From NCBI GenBank assembly GCA_963678705.1, contig CAVMBN010000112.1:1-64000 (forward strand): a DNA stretch of 64,000 nucleotides, written 5' to 3'. The position numbers and the translations under genes were made by a program. The notes beneath the pieces are model-generated. The model made no database searches, was not told the origin of the DNA, and saw only the letters and a list, made by a program, of their open reading frames with translations. Below, piece after piece: positions 46,019 through 57,600 of this stretch. The number at the start of each line of letters is the position of its first letter. Position 1 is the stretch's first letter. The stretch is from Panorpa germanica (taxonomy: Eukaryota; Arthropoda; Insecta; Mecoptera; Panorpidae).

Positions 46019-48590
46019 CTAGCGCTTCGCCCCGTCGCAAAGCGACGTGTATATAATATTTGTGAATAAATAAATTTATTTGCTAAATTGAAAATAATGC
46101 AAAATATTATTTTTAAGTAATTTTCGTTAAAATATATCCTTTTTTAAATTTATGTTTCCTTATTTTGTTATAATTCTTTCATTTACAGTAATAAAGCACT
46201 GTATTGACCAGTCTCCAGTGCCCCCGCCTATAAGCCCCAATCATGACCTCTTGGCTGCATGCTCTCTTACGTTTCCGAACTTTTAATTTGATTCCTCTAA
46301 ACTTCTGCCATGGAGCGCCTTCTTTCTTCAGCACTCTGTATCGCTCCTTTCCTAAGCATCGTCGGTACTTAGAGTACTTTTACAGCGCCCCCGCTTTGGC
46401 ACTATAACTAAATAATCCTTCATTTCCTCCTCTCTGTGTAAAATTATCATTTACCCTAATAAAGCACAGTATTGAACAATGTCCACTGCCCTGCCCCTAA
46501 ATACCAATCATCATCTCTTGGCTCCATGCTCTGTATCGTTCTCGCACTTTCAATTGTATTCCTCTGCACCTCTGCCACAATGCGCCCACTTGCAACACCA
46601 CAGCCCACCTGAGCATCATCGCTCATTACGGCACTTTCCTATCGCCCCGTTTTACCGCAATCATTAAATAATCTTGCGCTTTCACCCCCTGCGTACTAAT
46701 CTCTTAGCAATTAGTTTTTAAAATTAATACTTTACTGGCAACCTACATATTAAATTTCACCCTTAGAAGTACATTAATTTTTAATAATTATTCGATAAGA
46801 TAAATGCTTGATAAAATTAATTTTCACTCATTTCAATGTAAACCTACTAATTACATCAATTCATTTATGTTCTTAAGAAAGCCTAGCAGTTCGCTCCTAA
46901 TAATCTCATCTCTAGGCCTTTTTCTTCCCGTTATTGCACTTTCGATTTAATCCCCATACCCCGTCACCCACACTTACAGCACCAAAGCACATATTCTGCA
47001 ACACGGTTACTTCTCAGGGCCATTATAATCTATCGCCACTACTTCTAACACCACCGTTACTTAGTACTGAATCCCAGCGCCACACTCTTCTCCAATCAGG
47101 CACTATTATTTCGATATTATAGCAATTCATTTACATGATTAAAACTGTACTGTAATCTTACATTCTACATTTCGTATTTATATTTACTTTATAATATTAG
47201 TCTCCCCATTAATCCCCGCTCGTGAAATAAAATTGTCAAATTTTAGGCATAGCAATCTATTTTGCTCGTAGCAACTCTTTCTACCTTTATTTACCCCTAC
47301 TTTTATAAATGATCGAAATTTCAAAATTGAGTTCTTTGGCAAAGCTTTTTCCCGCCCCCACTTCCTCAATTTCACGCCGCTACTAAGGTTAAATTTATTT
47401 TCGCAAATATGCACATGCATAGTTTCTATTTTTTCACTTTTTCTATTTTTTTATTTTGGGGCTGTTAACTATTTCCCCCCTATAACCCTCACTCCTGTTC
47501 GATTTCACAGCACAACAAACGCACCAAAAATCAATCCAATTCTACTACTGAATGTAATTTGAATATCTGACTTATAGAGAACTATTTAGCTTCTATTTAA
47601 TATTCTACATGCAAAATATCATCGTTGTACCTCTATATTGTTCTTATACTCGGTTTATAAACCCCCCCCCCACTTTAATGTTGCACTTAAGAAAATGTAG
47701 TTCTTTTTATATTTTCGTAATAAATATGTCAATCTATATCTGCATACTAAATTTCAGCTTTGTATTTATATTTTAGCATTAGAACCCCCCACAAACCTCC
47801 GCTACTGAACAAGTTTGTTAAAGTTTAGCACGGGGATCTATTTTATTTGTATCTAAGAACATATATTCTAAACAATAGCCTTTTATCTCTATATATTTCA
47901 TATTTCTGGTTTTTGGCCCCCAGCGCCCGCCGCCTCTGGAAAGTTGCAAATTTCTATAGTGTGTCTTTAATAACACTCTATATATGGCCCCCGTTCCAAA
48001 TTTTAACGTTCTAGCTCTGTTGCGACATTGCCCCCAAAAAATCACGCCACTACTGAATTAAAATTTTGGTAATCCAATTATTGGCAAAGATGCACAATTA
48101 GTGTCTTAATACATATCCAAAGTTTTAATACTTCTTTTTCAATATTTCTGGCTTTTATTGTCTCAACTCCCGCCGCCACTGGAAATTTGGGGCTGTTTAT
48201 TTTTTTTCATTAATTACTGTCTACAGCGAGCCTACATATTAAATTTGAACGTCCTAACTCTATTCTAACATTGCCCCTAGAAATTCGCGCCGCTACTGAA
48301 CTTAAATTTCAAATTTCCAACTATCGGAAAATGTGCACAATTATGATCTCAATACACATACCAAATTTCAGTTTTCTATCTATTCTAGTTCGTCAGATAT
48401 TAGCAAAAGTATTTTTTCGAATTTTCCAGTTTTTCCAGTATAAGTTTTTCCACGGAAATTCAGGGGAAAATTCAGGGACGTAGAAAGTCTTAGAAATTCG
48501 TCCTTTACATCGTACTAAAATTTGAAAACCTTTGTAGGCGCCGTTTAGAAGATACCATATACGATTTTGTTACCGGATATATAAATATCT
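46019..48590 (-). mobile_element. Helitron copy D, reverse, with C-rich insert
   Basis: The 3' end is at 46019 (CTAG, then the inverted hairpin CGTCGCAAAGCGACG). Homology to the 5' regions of the family runs leftward from ~48590 to ~47700. The interior 46180-47130 is an unusual C/T-rich stretch not seen in the other copies. Confidence 0.7.
46186..46700. repeat. C/T-rich direct repeat (~257-bp unit, two copies)
   Basis: The unit beginning TTTACAGTAATAAAGCAC (46190) recurs as TTTACCCTAATAAAGCAC (46450), with the CTCTTGGCT(G/C)CATGCTCT block in both. Base composition is markedly C-rich compared with the surroundings. Confidence 0.65.
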
Positions 48591-48612
48591 ATATATATAT
48601 ATATATATATAA
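48590..48612. repeat. (TA)n microsatellite
   Basis: A pure TA run between copies D and E. Confidence 0.8.
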
Positions 48613-49366
48613 ATATCTATGAGTTCTTATGGGTTTTCCATGTTAAATTGGAACATTACGAACATTATAATAAGTAGATAAGAATATAAACAAACACCTG
48701 GGACATTATAATATACTAGCTTTTACCCCGTCGCAAAGCGACGTCTATTTAATATATATTATTTGAATTTCATAAAGTAATACGTAATTTCATTTTAAAT
48801 TTTTCATATTAAAATTAGAAAAGCACTGTCGCTATTTTTGAGATATCATACTCGTACATAAAATGAATAAATATTTTAAAATGAAAATGTTGAATTTCAT
48901 CTTATAATATGATCTACTACTTTAAAATTGCTTATTGGAACAAATATTCTACAGGATTTACTTATTATATCATATCAAAAAAATTTAAAATTCTAGTTTT
49001 ATAAATAAATATAATAAATGTTTCATAATTAAATTTTAATATTTCTGTTAAATACTCGTATATTAATTATATATTTATATACATCATCTTCATTTTTCGT
49101 ACACTTTAATATACATAATTCAAATTATTTCTTCATTGACCAGTAAACAGTATTCTTTGTATTTTTTATGTTGTTATCTTTCTTGTTGTTTCTTCATAAA
49201 CGTATAGCTATTAACGCACTGTCGTTTCAGATTGTCATGCCTTAATCGGTGTGGATATAACATCTTCTGTGATAGTAGGACAGTAGTCTTTTGTGATGTT
49301 AGCGGTTATTATCTCATTACTATTCCAGGTTTAGCATTTTAAATAGTAGCACTTTATTATTCCCCT

Positions 49367-49595
49367 CCTAAAAGAAGCATTCTTAATAAATAAATAAAGA
49401 AAATATACTGAATGCAAAACAAATAAATTATGCACTTACAGTTTGTACATGTGATGAACAGCACCAATATCTGCTTCATTGAATTGTTTATCAGAATAAT
49501 AGATAATGAATTTCCCGTAAGCCGGGTCTTTGTTGTATTTTATAAATATACACGATCAACTAAAATCTTCTTATTGCCACGGCCCTTTTTTCGCT
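49367..49595 (-). pseudogene. Captured host exon candidate inside Helitron E
   Basis: Counterpart of 42418-42703 in copy A: exon 49440-49595 with acceptor TTTACAG and donor CT-GTAAGTG, a short intron, and a second acceptor (TTCTTTTAG) before 49367. An extra A shortly after 49367 breaks the frame kept in copy A. Parent gene not recognised. Confidence 0.5.
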
Positions 49596-50170
49596 CTGTA
49601 AATTACAATAACATTAATTTACATCGTACTTGCATGATCGTCTTAAACAACATGAAGAATATATTGTATTTATTTCTAATAAAATGATAATATAGAATAG
49701 TAATAATGTTTGTAGTAGTTATTTCACAAAAATAATGTTTTGCAACATCAAACGTATTAATTCATTTGTTTAAAAATCTATTTAAAAAGCATAATACCTG
49801 AGAATGTTATGTTAGCATTTTAAAGAATCTCAGCATAAGGATATGATTGTATCATCATGATGATATATATAATTGTGTCATAAAGGTATTTTAGGTTACT
49901 TTTTAACGAATTTCAGACAAATGATTCTTCCATACTGGTAGGTCTAGACACACTTTATACACTTCTTAGTTGCAAAGACCTAAAACTTAATATGTACTAT
50001 ATTAATATTAATATTTAATGTTAATTATTTGTAATAGCAATATTCGTATTAATAATTAATAATATGAAAGCATAATTTATAATTTAAAAAGGAAATATTC
50101 TTTTTAGTTAATTTATCTGCAAACGTTGTAATAAAAATACTGATCTGGTAACAATTATTACACATTAGAC

Positions 50171-50480
50171 TACAGTTAAAAATTTTACGATTAATGATTT
50201 GTAAATAAGAGTATTTTTCTAAACGTTATCAAATAAATCATGCGACAACACCAGCGAGCAGGTAAAGAATATGAAACAAATTTTTAAAATATATTATTCA
50301 TATGATAATTTAGCATGCATGTAGTTATGTAGAAGTTATTTCAATATCAATATGACTGAATTTTATAAATTTGAAACTTCGTTGTCGAGAGAGGAGAGGA
50401 CCAACATAGGATTATAAAAAGGAAACAATTCATAAAAGGATATGTGGTAATCTGAAAACAATTAAAATGCCAATAACATA
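50171..50480. other. Unique part of Helitron E, 3' side
   Basis: No gene seen. Homology with copy A stops at ~50170. Confidence 0.4.
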
Positions 50481-51640
50481 CAATATAATATATATAACAC
50501 TTACATCTAAAAGTTAATAATAAAGTAATAATGAGTACTTAAATAATAAATCTCAATTATACCTATCTAAAAGCAATTAAATGATAATCTCACTCTCCCG
50601 ATCAGAGTATTTGTTTAACAAATGACTGCTAAAAGAAGAATACGGAAAGAGAATTTAAAATTTAAGAACACTACTATTTGGCTTGAAAACAATGAAATAT
50701 AACACTATTACTAAGTAAACACGAAAGGCAGGTAAAATGGCAAAGAGTACATCACTTCGTACGCACGATATAATATATATAACACTTTCATCTAGCGGTA
50801 AATAATAAAATAAAAATGAGAACTCAAATAATAAATCTCAATTATACCTATCTAAAAGCAATCAAATGATAATCTCACTCTCCCGACCAGAGTATTTGTT
50901 TAACAAATGAAAGCCAATAGAAAAATACGTAAAGAGAATCTAAAATTTAAGAGTAAACAATAAAATAATAATAAGAACTTAAATAATAAATCTCAATTAT
51001 ACCTATCTAAAAGCAATTAAATGATAATCTCACTCTCCCGACCAGAGTATTTGTTTACCAAATGAAAGCCAATAGAAAAATACGTAAAGAGAATTTAAAA
51101 TTTAAGAGTAAATAATAAAATAATAATGAGAACTTAAATAATTAATCTCAATTATATCTATCTAGAAGCAATTAAATGATAATCTCACTCTCCCGAATAG
51201 AGTATTTGTTTAACAAATGACTGCTAAAAGAAAAATACGTAAAGAGAATCTAAAATTTAAAGCACTATTTGGGTTAAAACTGATAAAATAAAACATCATT
51301 ACTTATAAAACACGGAAGACGGGTGAAATCGCAAAGATTAAATAATTTCGAACCGTAAAAACGATGGAAGGTTTTTAAGGTTAATAGTTTAATTAAGTAA
51401 AAATTAATCTGAACTATATAATAAAAAAATAATAAGAACTTAAAAAATAAATCTCAATTATATCTATCTAGAAGCAATTAAATGATAATCTCACTCTCCC
51501 GAATAGAGTATTTGTTTAACAAATGACTGCTAAAAGAAAAATACGTAAAGAGAATCTAAAATTTAAGGACACTATTATTTGACCTGAACATGATGAATTA
51601 TAATATTATTACTTATAAAACTCGAATAGCAGATGAAATA
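50480..51640. repeat. Tandem ~155-bp repeats downstream of the replicase
   Basis: Five copies of the block TCTCAATTATACCTATCTA...CTCACTCTCCCGA start at 50551, 50836, 50991, 51146 and 51452. The steps are 285, 155, 155 and 306 bp. The two long steps contain an extra ~140-bp segment (TATTTGGC...AAACACGAAAGGC type). Non-coding. Confidence 0.8.
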
Positions 51641-51676
51641 GCAAAAAGTAAATAATTTCGAATAATTTGGAGGTAT

Positions 51677-54600
51677 CTATTCTAATAGAAGTACATTTTT
51701 ATAAACAACATTGGAAGTAAATGTATCCTTCTTTGATTTAGTAACAGAAGTTAATGTTTCAATTTTTAAATTATTGGATGATTTAACCCTTGAAAACGCG
51801 ACATATAATTGGCCATGAGTAAAAACGGGTTCCCGTAATAAAACACCTACTTTTTCAAAAGTTTGACCTTGTGATTTATTTATTGTCATAGCAAATGCTA
51901 ATCGAACAGGAAACTGAACTCTTTTAAGTATAAATGGAAGATTTATATCAGAAGGAGCTAACACTATTTTAGGAATAAGAGCGCGATCACCGGTGTGACT
52001 TCCAGTAATTATTTCTGCATCTATTACAGATGTATAGATATGTTTTACAATTAAACGGGTTCCATTGCAAAGTCCACTATTAGCATTCATATTTCTTAAA
52101 AGCATTATGATTGCACCTATTTTTAAATTTAATTTATGTGGAGGCATACCCGATGGTGTCAAACTATTTAAAAATTCTACTGGGAAATGATTTTGTTCTG
52201 TATCAGAATCAGTTGAAACAGAGTCATGACTTAAAGAGCAAATTTGTTCCCCATCCAATAAATTTAAAATTTTTTCATTAATCTGTAATGTGTCTTCATT
52301 TAATGGACATAAAATTACGCGAGATTTTAATTCATCAAGAGTAACTAAATTAATATCGCCGTATATTTCATCGACTAAAGGTTTGGCGGAAATGAATTTA
52401 TTTGGAATTTTAACCATGTTTACTACACTACCTGGACAATCATTAATTAGTCCATCTCCAAGTTGTAATAACCACGTTTTAAAATCGATTTCTTCTTGCG
52501 CAACTCTCATGTTAATTGTCAGATGCTTAATTTTGAAAAGTGACCATAACCTGCTATTTTGAATACACGTTGAAACTATATCTGCAACCGTTCCGCGTTT
52601 AACAACAGGAAGACATTGTCGAAAATCTCCTCCTAGTAAAATGATTTTATTACCAAATGGCTTATTATTTTTCATTAAATCGCGAAGGCACATATCTACT
52701 ACATCTAAAGCAAAGTAAGGCGCCATTGTAACCTCGTCCCATATAATTAACTTAGCTGATTTTAATAACTTCCCATCAATAGAGTTGTGCCTTATGGATG
52801 AAGTTGAATTTCCATCTAGGGGAACCGGTAATTTAAACTGTGAATGAATTGTCCTCCCCGCTTTCAGTAAAGTCGCAGCTATCCCTGTCCAAGCCACAGG
52901 TATAGCAGTTAATCCCATTCCACGTACGACGTGTAGTAAAGCAGTATAAAGAAATGTTTTCCCAGAACCACCCGACCCATGAATAAAGAAATATCTTTGC
53001 TCTTCATTATCATTGTTTATGCAAAGCATTATTTCATCAAATACGTTTTTCTGTTCCGAATTTAATTGATTACTAAAATTAACCCCTTGCTCAAATTCTT
53101 CTACTTGGTTAAATGTTTCCCTAACTAAAACTAAATTTACATTATGATATTCCAGAAATCCAAAATCAGTATAATTGAAATTATGTAATTTAAAAATATC
53201 AATGATGTCATTGATAGCTAACTGTTCCGCAGTTTCTTGGTTATAAGTTAAACTATAATCCTCGCATAAAGTTACTTTATGATTATCCCATAATAAATTA
53301 GGATCGCAGGGTTCGCAAAAAATACAAATAAAAGCAAATAGCTGTCGTAGCTGTTTGGGCATTTTACAAATTGAAGCATCATCTAAACAACGATCCCATT
53401 GAGTAGCATCATTCAATAAACCTAATTGTTTTGCTGTTTCGTGGAAAGTGGAATATTCGATTCCATTGAGAGTTCGCAAGTCTTTGAAACATGTAGCGCC
53501 GCGTACATAAAGCAACAATAACCTTAAATAAAACCTTTCACCTTCTTTAGGACTAACACTATACATTCTCGGAATTATCAAATGACTTATGCGCTGTCTT
53601 AAAGTCCATGTCTTTTTGCGATCAAAAATGTAATGTTCGGGTATTTCCGTATACAAATAAGTTTTAGCCTCTACCGATGTTGAATTTAATTTAAACCAAG
53701 CCGTTAATGTAGTTTCTGAAGACTTTGCTAATGCAGATTCTTCATTTCCTTCAGTAAATAAAATATTTTGTTGGTTTTCTAAATGAACTGCTAACCTATA
53801 TATAGTGTGTGTTTTATATTGCAGATCGAATGCAAATATTCTCCACATGGCTTCCGGTGGTGATACATATCGCGCGTCTAAATAAAATGAAACTTCATCC
53901 CAGTCTAATTGTGCTTGTCCTTCAGATGTTATTTTAACATTGGCACAATCATGGCCCTTATATATATATTTAAATAAATATTTTACGCTTTTAACCGAAG
54001 CGCAAATTTCAACATTAATGTGGCATCTATATTTCAAGGAAAGGAATCTATTGTACGGTACAACCCATCTATTATCTACTGTATGTTTTATAGTGCCTTT
54101 TGCCGTGTAAAAATCAATTTTTGAATTATTATCCCGACGTCTGTACAAAGGATACCCGTTACTGTTATTTACAGTGGAAGCTTGAAATGATTTCGGAAAA
54201 TCTTTACTGCATTTATTGTCTTTCATGCATGGAGCATTTAAATTATATGGTCCACATGGACCGTGAATCATACATTTCTTGACCACATCAAATAAAATGG
54301 GATGAGTTTCACTATCTGGAATTTCTGCAGATACAACTTTATCAATAAGTTCCGTGTTTCGAATTTTATTTTGATTATTTAAAATTATTAGAATGTGAAT
54401 GTGAGGTAAACCGCGTTTTTGAAATTCAATAACAGAAACGATAGCTGTTACCTTACCGAAAATATGTCTTTTCAATAGATCGTCAAAGAGTTCTTTCACT
54501 TTTAATTGAAATACTCTGACAACTAAATCGGGACGATTTTCGGTTCGTTGATTATTAAGTAAATTACTTTTAATTTCTGGCCACTCGGGATTACATGTCA

Positions 54601-57600
54601 TTGTAATAAACAAATCCGGTGAACCATATTTACAAATAATTCCCATAGCATCAAGATAATGTTGTGACATGCTACGTGGACTTCCGACAAATGTACTTGG
54701 TAAAATAACCATTCTGCCAGGTATAATTCCTTCATTAATGGATTTATTTTTGACGTAATCCATCAACCCATTATACATTTCTGACCGCAATTTCTTTTGT
54801 GTATTTGCGTTCCGAATGAAATTAAGTCTATTACCTTCGATTTTGGAATACGCGTCAACAATATACTGTTGAGTAAGTTTTCCGGCACTAAGAAATGGAT
54901 TAAAAGAGCCCGTGCATCTAAGTTTATAAAAATAAAATTGACGATGAGAAATTCTTCTTGCTAATGAAACATTTAGTAAATGTTCCGAATGGCCGAGTTC
55001 ACCGGTTGGACATAACAACGGATAAGTCATTGGATCGCAATTTTCATTAAGAATATTTATGTTACGTAGATTACCATCTTTTTGATAGACACAAATGTCT
55101 CTATCAGAAGGTGGTAATCCATCTTTGCTTGTAAAAATTAAAGCTACTTCATTAGTAGACGGCACGTTGTATCGCCGTGGATCTTTTGTGAGCTGCTGAA
55201 CAATATTCATCTGCACATCAAAAGGGTTTCTACCTTCGAAATTAGCTTTTGCAATCTCCTCTCTTTCTACTTCAGCCATCATTTTATATGCAGCAGCGTA
55301 TGGATTTACTTTTCTTATTAAAGAATCCAATTGCTCAAATAGTTGTCTCTTGCATTTACGGTTAATATCGCCTTGCATTCTTTTACATATGGCCTCATCA
55401 GGATCTAGAATATACAGCTGACCATATTGTGGCTGTTTTCCTTCTGTAGGGTGTGCCGATGATATTCTATGGTAAACCTGACCACATATCCTGAAACAGT
55501 ACGGCCCACGTGTGCCTGGACGGTGATCAATATGTGCTCCCAATGAAGCAAATGCAAGCGAACTATTGTAATTTCTGATGTTATCCATAAAATTTGCAGA
55601 AAGGGGATGCATATTAGTCATTAATTCCATTAACAGCTCTGGAAATTGGTTAGAAGAGTTCGGAATTGAAACTTTGCCTTTCGAACAGCATAATGAAAAT
55701 TTCCCATCTGTTGGCTTCTCATTTTTGAAATGAGTTGCTTCACAAAATTGACAGATAACGTTCATAGATCCACAGTTATGTTGTATTACAAGTACTTCAT
55801 CGTCTATTTCTTGAAGGGCTGTGCTAAATGTTTGTTGCGATATGGATGGTGCAATATTTTGCGTTTCCTTTTCTCTTTGTGTTTCAAGTTCTAACGCTTT
55901 ATCTAATTTGCTTTGCTTTTGCAAGGCTATATTATTTAATCTATTGCGCTTTGCCTCTTCTTTTTCACTGGCTAACCTAATTCTTTTGCGAAATAATATT
56001 TTTTTTTTTCTTCTTTTTTTTTCTTTTGTACTTTCCTGTAACAATCGCTTTTTGTTTATTAAATTCTGCTTCTTTAGACGAACTTGTTTTGCGTGTCTTG
56101 TTTCCAAAATAATTCTTTTCTTAAAATCTGCTTTCAGTTTCTCTAGTCTTGTTCTTCTTTTGTCAGGCGTTTCTCTTTTGAATCTTTTAGTATCTCTCAC
56201 CGCCTGTTCCTTTAAGCGAATTTGTTTTAATTCATTCGTTTCCTTATTTAATTTCTTCTTTAAATCTGCTTTCTTTTTCTCTAGTCTTGTTCTTCTTTTG
56301 TCAGGCGTTTCTCTTTTGAATCTTTTAGTATCTCTCACCGCCTGTTCCTTTAAGCGAATTTGTTTTAATTCATTCGTTTCCTTATTTAATTTCTTCTTTA
56401 AATCTGCTTTCTTTTTCTCTAGTCTTGTTCTTCTTTTGTCAGGCGTTTCTCTTCTGAATCTCTTGCTATCTCTCACCGCCTGTTCCTTTAAGCGAATTTG
56501 TTTTAATTCATTCGTTTCCTTATTTAATTTCTTCTTAAAATCTGCTTTCTTTTTCTCTAGTCTTGTTCTTCTTTTGTCGGGCGTTTCTATTCGAAATCTG
56601 TTGCTATCTCTCAACGCCTGTTCTTTTAAACGAATTTGTTTTGACTCACTTGTTTCGCTGTCTAATTTCTTTTCAAAATATGTCTTCAGTTCTTTTAATC
56701 TTTTTTGCCTTTCACCTTTAGTTTCTTTACTGAAATTATCCCTATTTCTTAAAATCTGTTTTTGTAAGCGTTTATTTTTGTCTTCATCACCTTGAGACTC
56801 CAATATTGTTTTCCTTCGTACACATACGGCTTGTTTCGCCTTTTTAAAGAGCCTTTCACTTACTCTTGTTTTTAATATAGTACATCGTCCTTGGTTTTCT
56901 TCTATTGACAATACTGTATCACTAACTTTTTCTAATTTATTTAACTGCACATTATAATCACTTACTAAAATATCACATGCTACATTATCACATATTACAC
57001 CATCACTATTTATATTGGCACTTATTTCACTAATTTCACTGGTAAACTTTGAGTAAGAATATTCACAAATTTCTGAAATATTAATATTACCTGTAATACT
57101 TGTTATGGTAATTGGGTTAATTGTAAATAATAAAGAACCCGCAGAATTCTGAAAATTGTATTTAATCAAGTCGACTAAATCAGTTACATATTTATAACAC
57201 AAAAGTACTGCTTTGCCATTAGAATTTGAAGTAGATTGTCCCTTTAAACCCCTTGAGTGGGAATCAAAGATCCAAAAAAAACTGTTATGTTTAAAGATTG
57301 CAAATGTTTGACTGCAAGTAGTGAATAGCCCGTTGTTATATTTTTTAAAGTATTTTTCTAAAAAGTCTCCTGTTAATATATTAAGATCACCTTGTGCAGT
57401 GTTCATAAGATCATGACTAATTTTACATGTACCATTACCAATCGATATAATTGGATTAATCTCTTCGATCAGTAAAAATGGGTGACAACCGGGTTTTAAA
57501 TTTTTTCGATAGCAATTGTCTCCTAGTATTAAAATATAATCTAATACGTGAGTGGTCCAGTTATTTAATGCAATTAATGAATGAATACATATACTGAATG

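Noticed and set aside
55821..56795. 324-residue + strand frame rich in Phe, Leu and Ser
   Set aside because: Shadow of the Lys/Arg-rich repeats of the Helitron replicase on the other strand.
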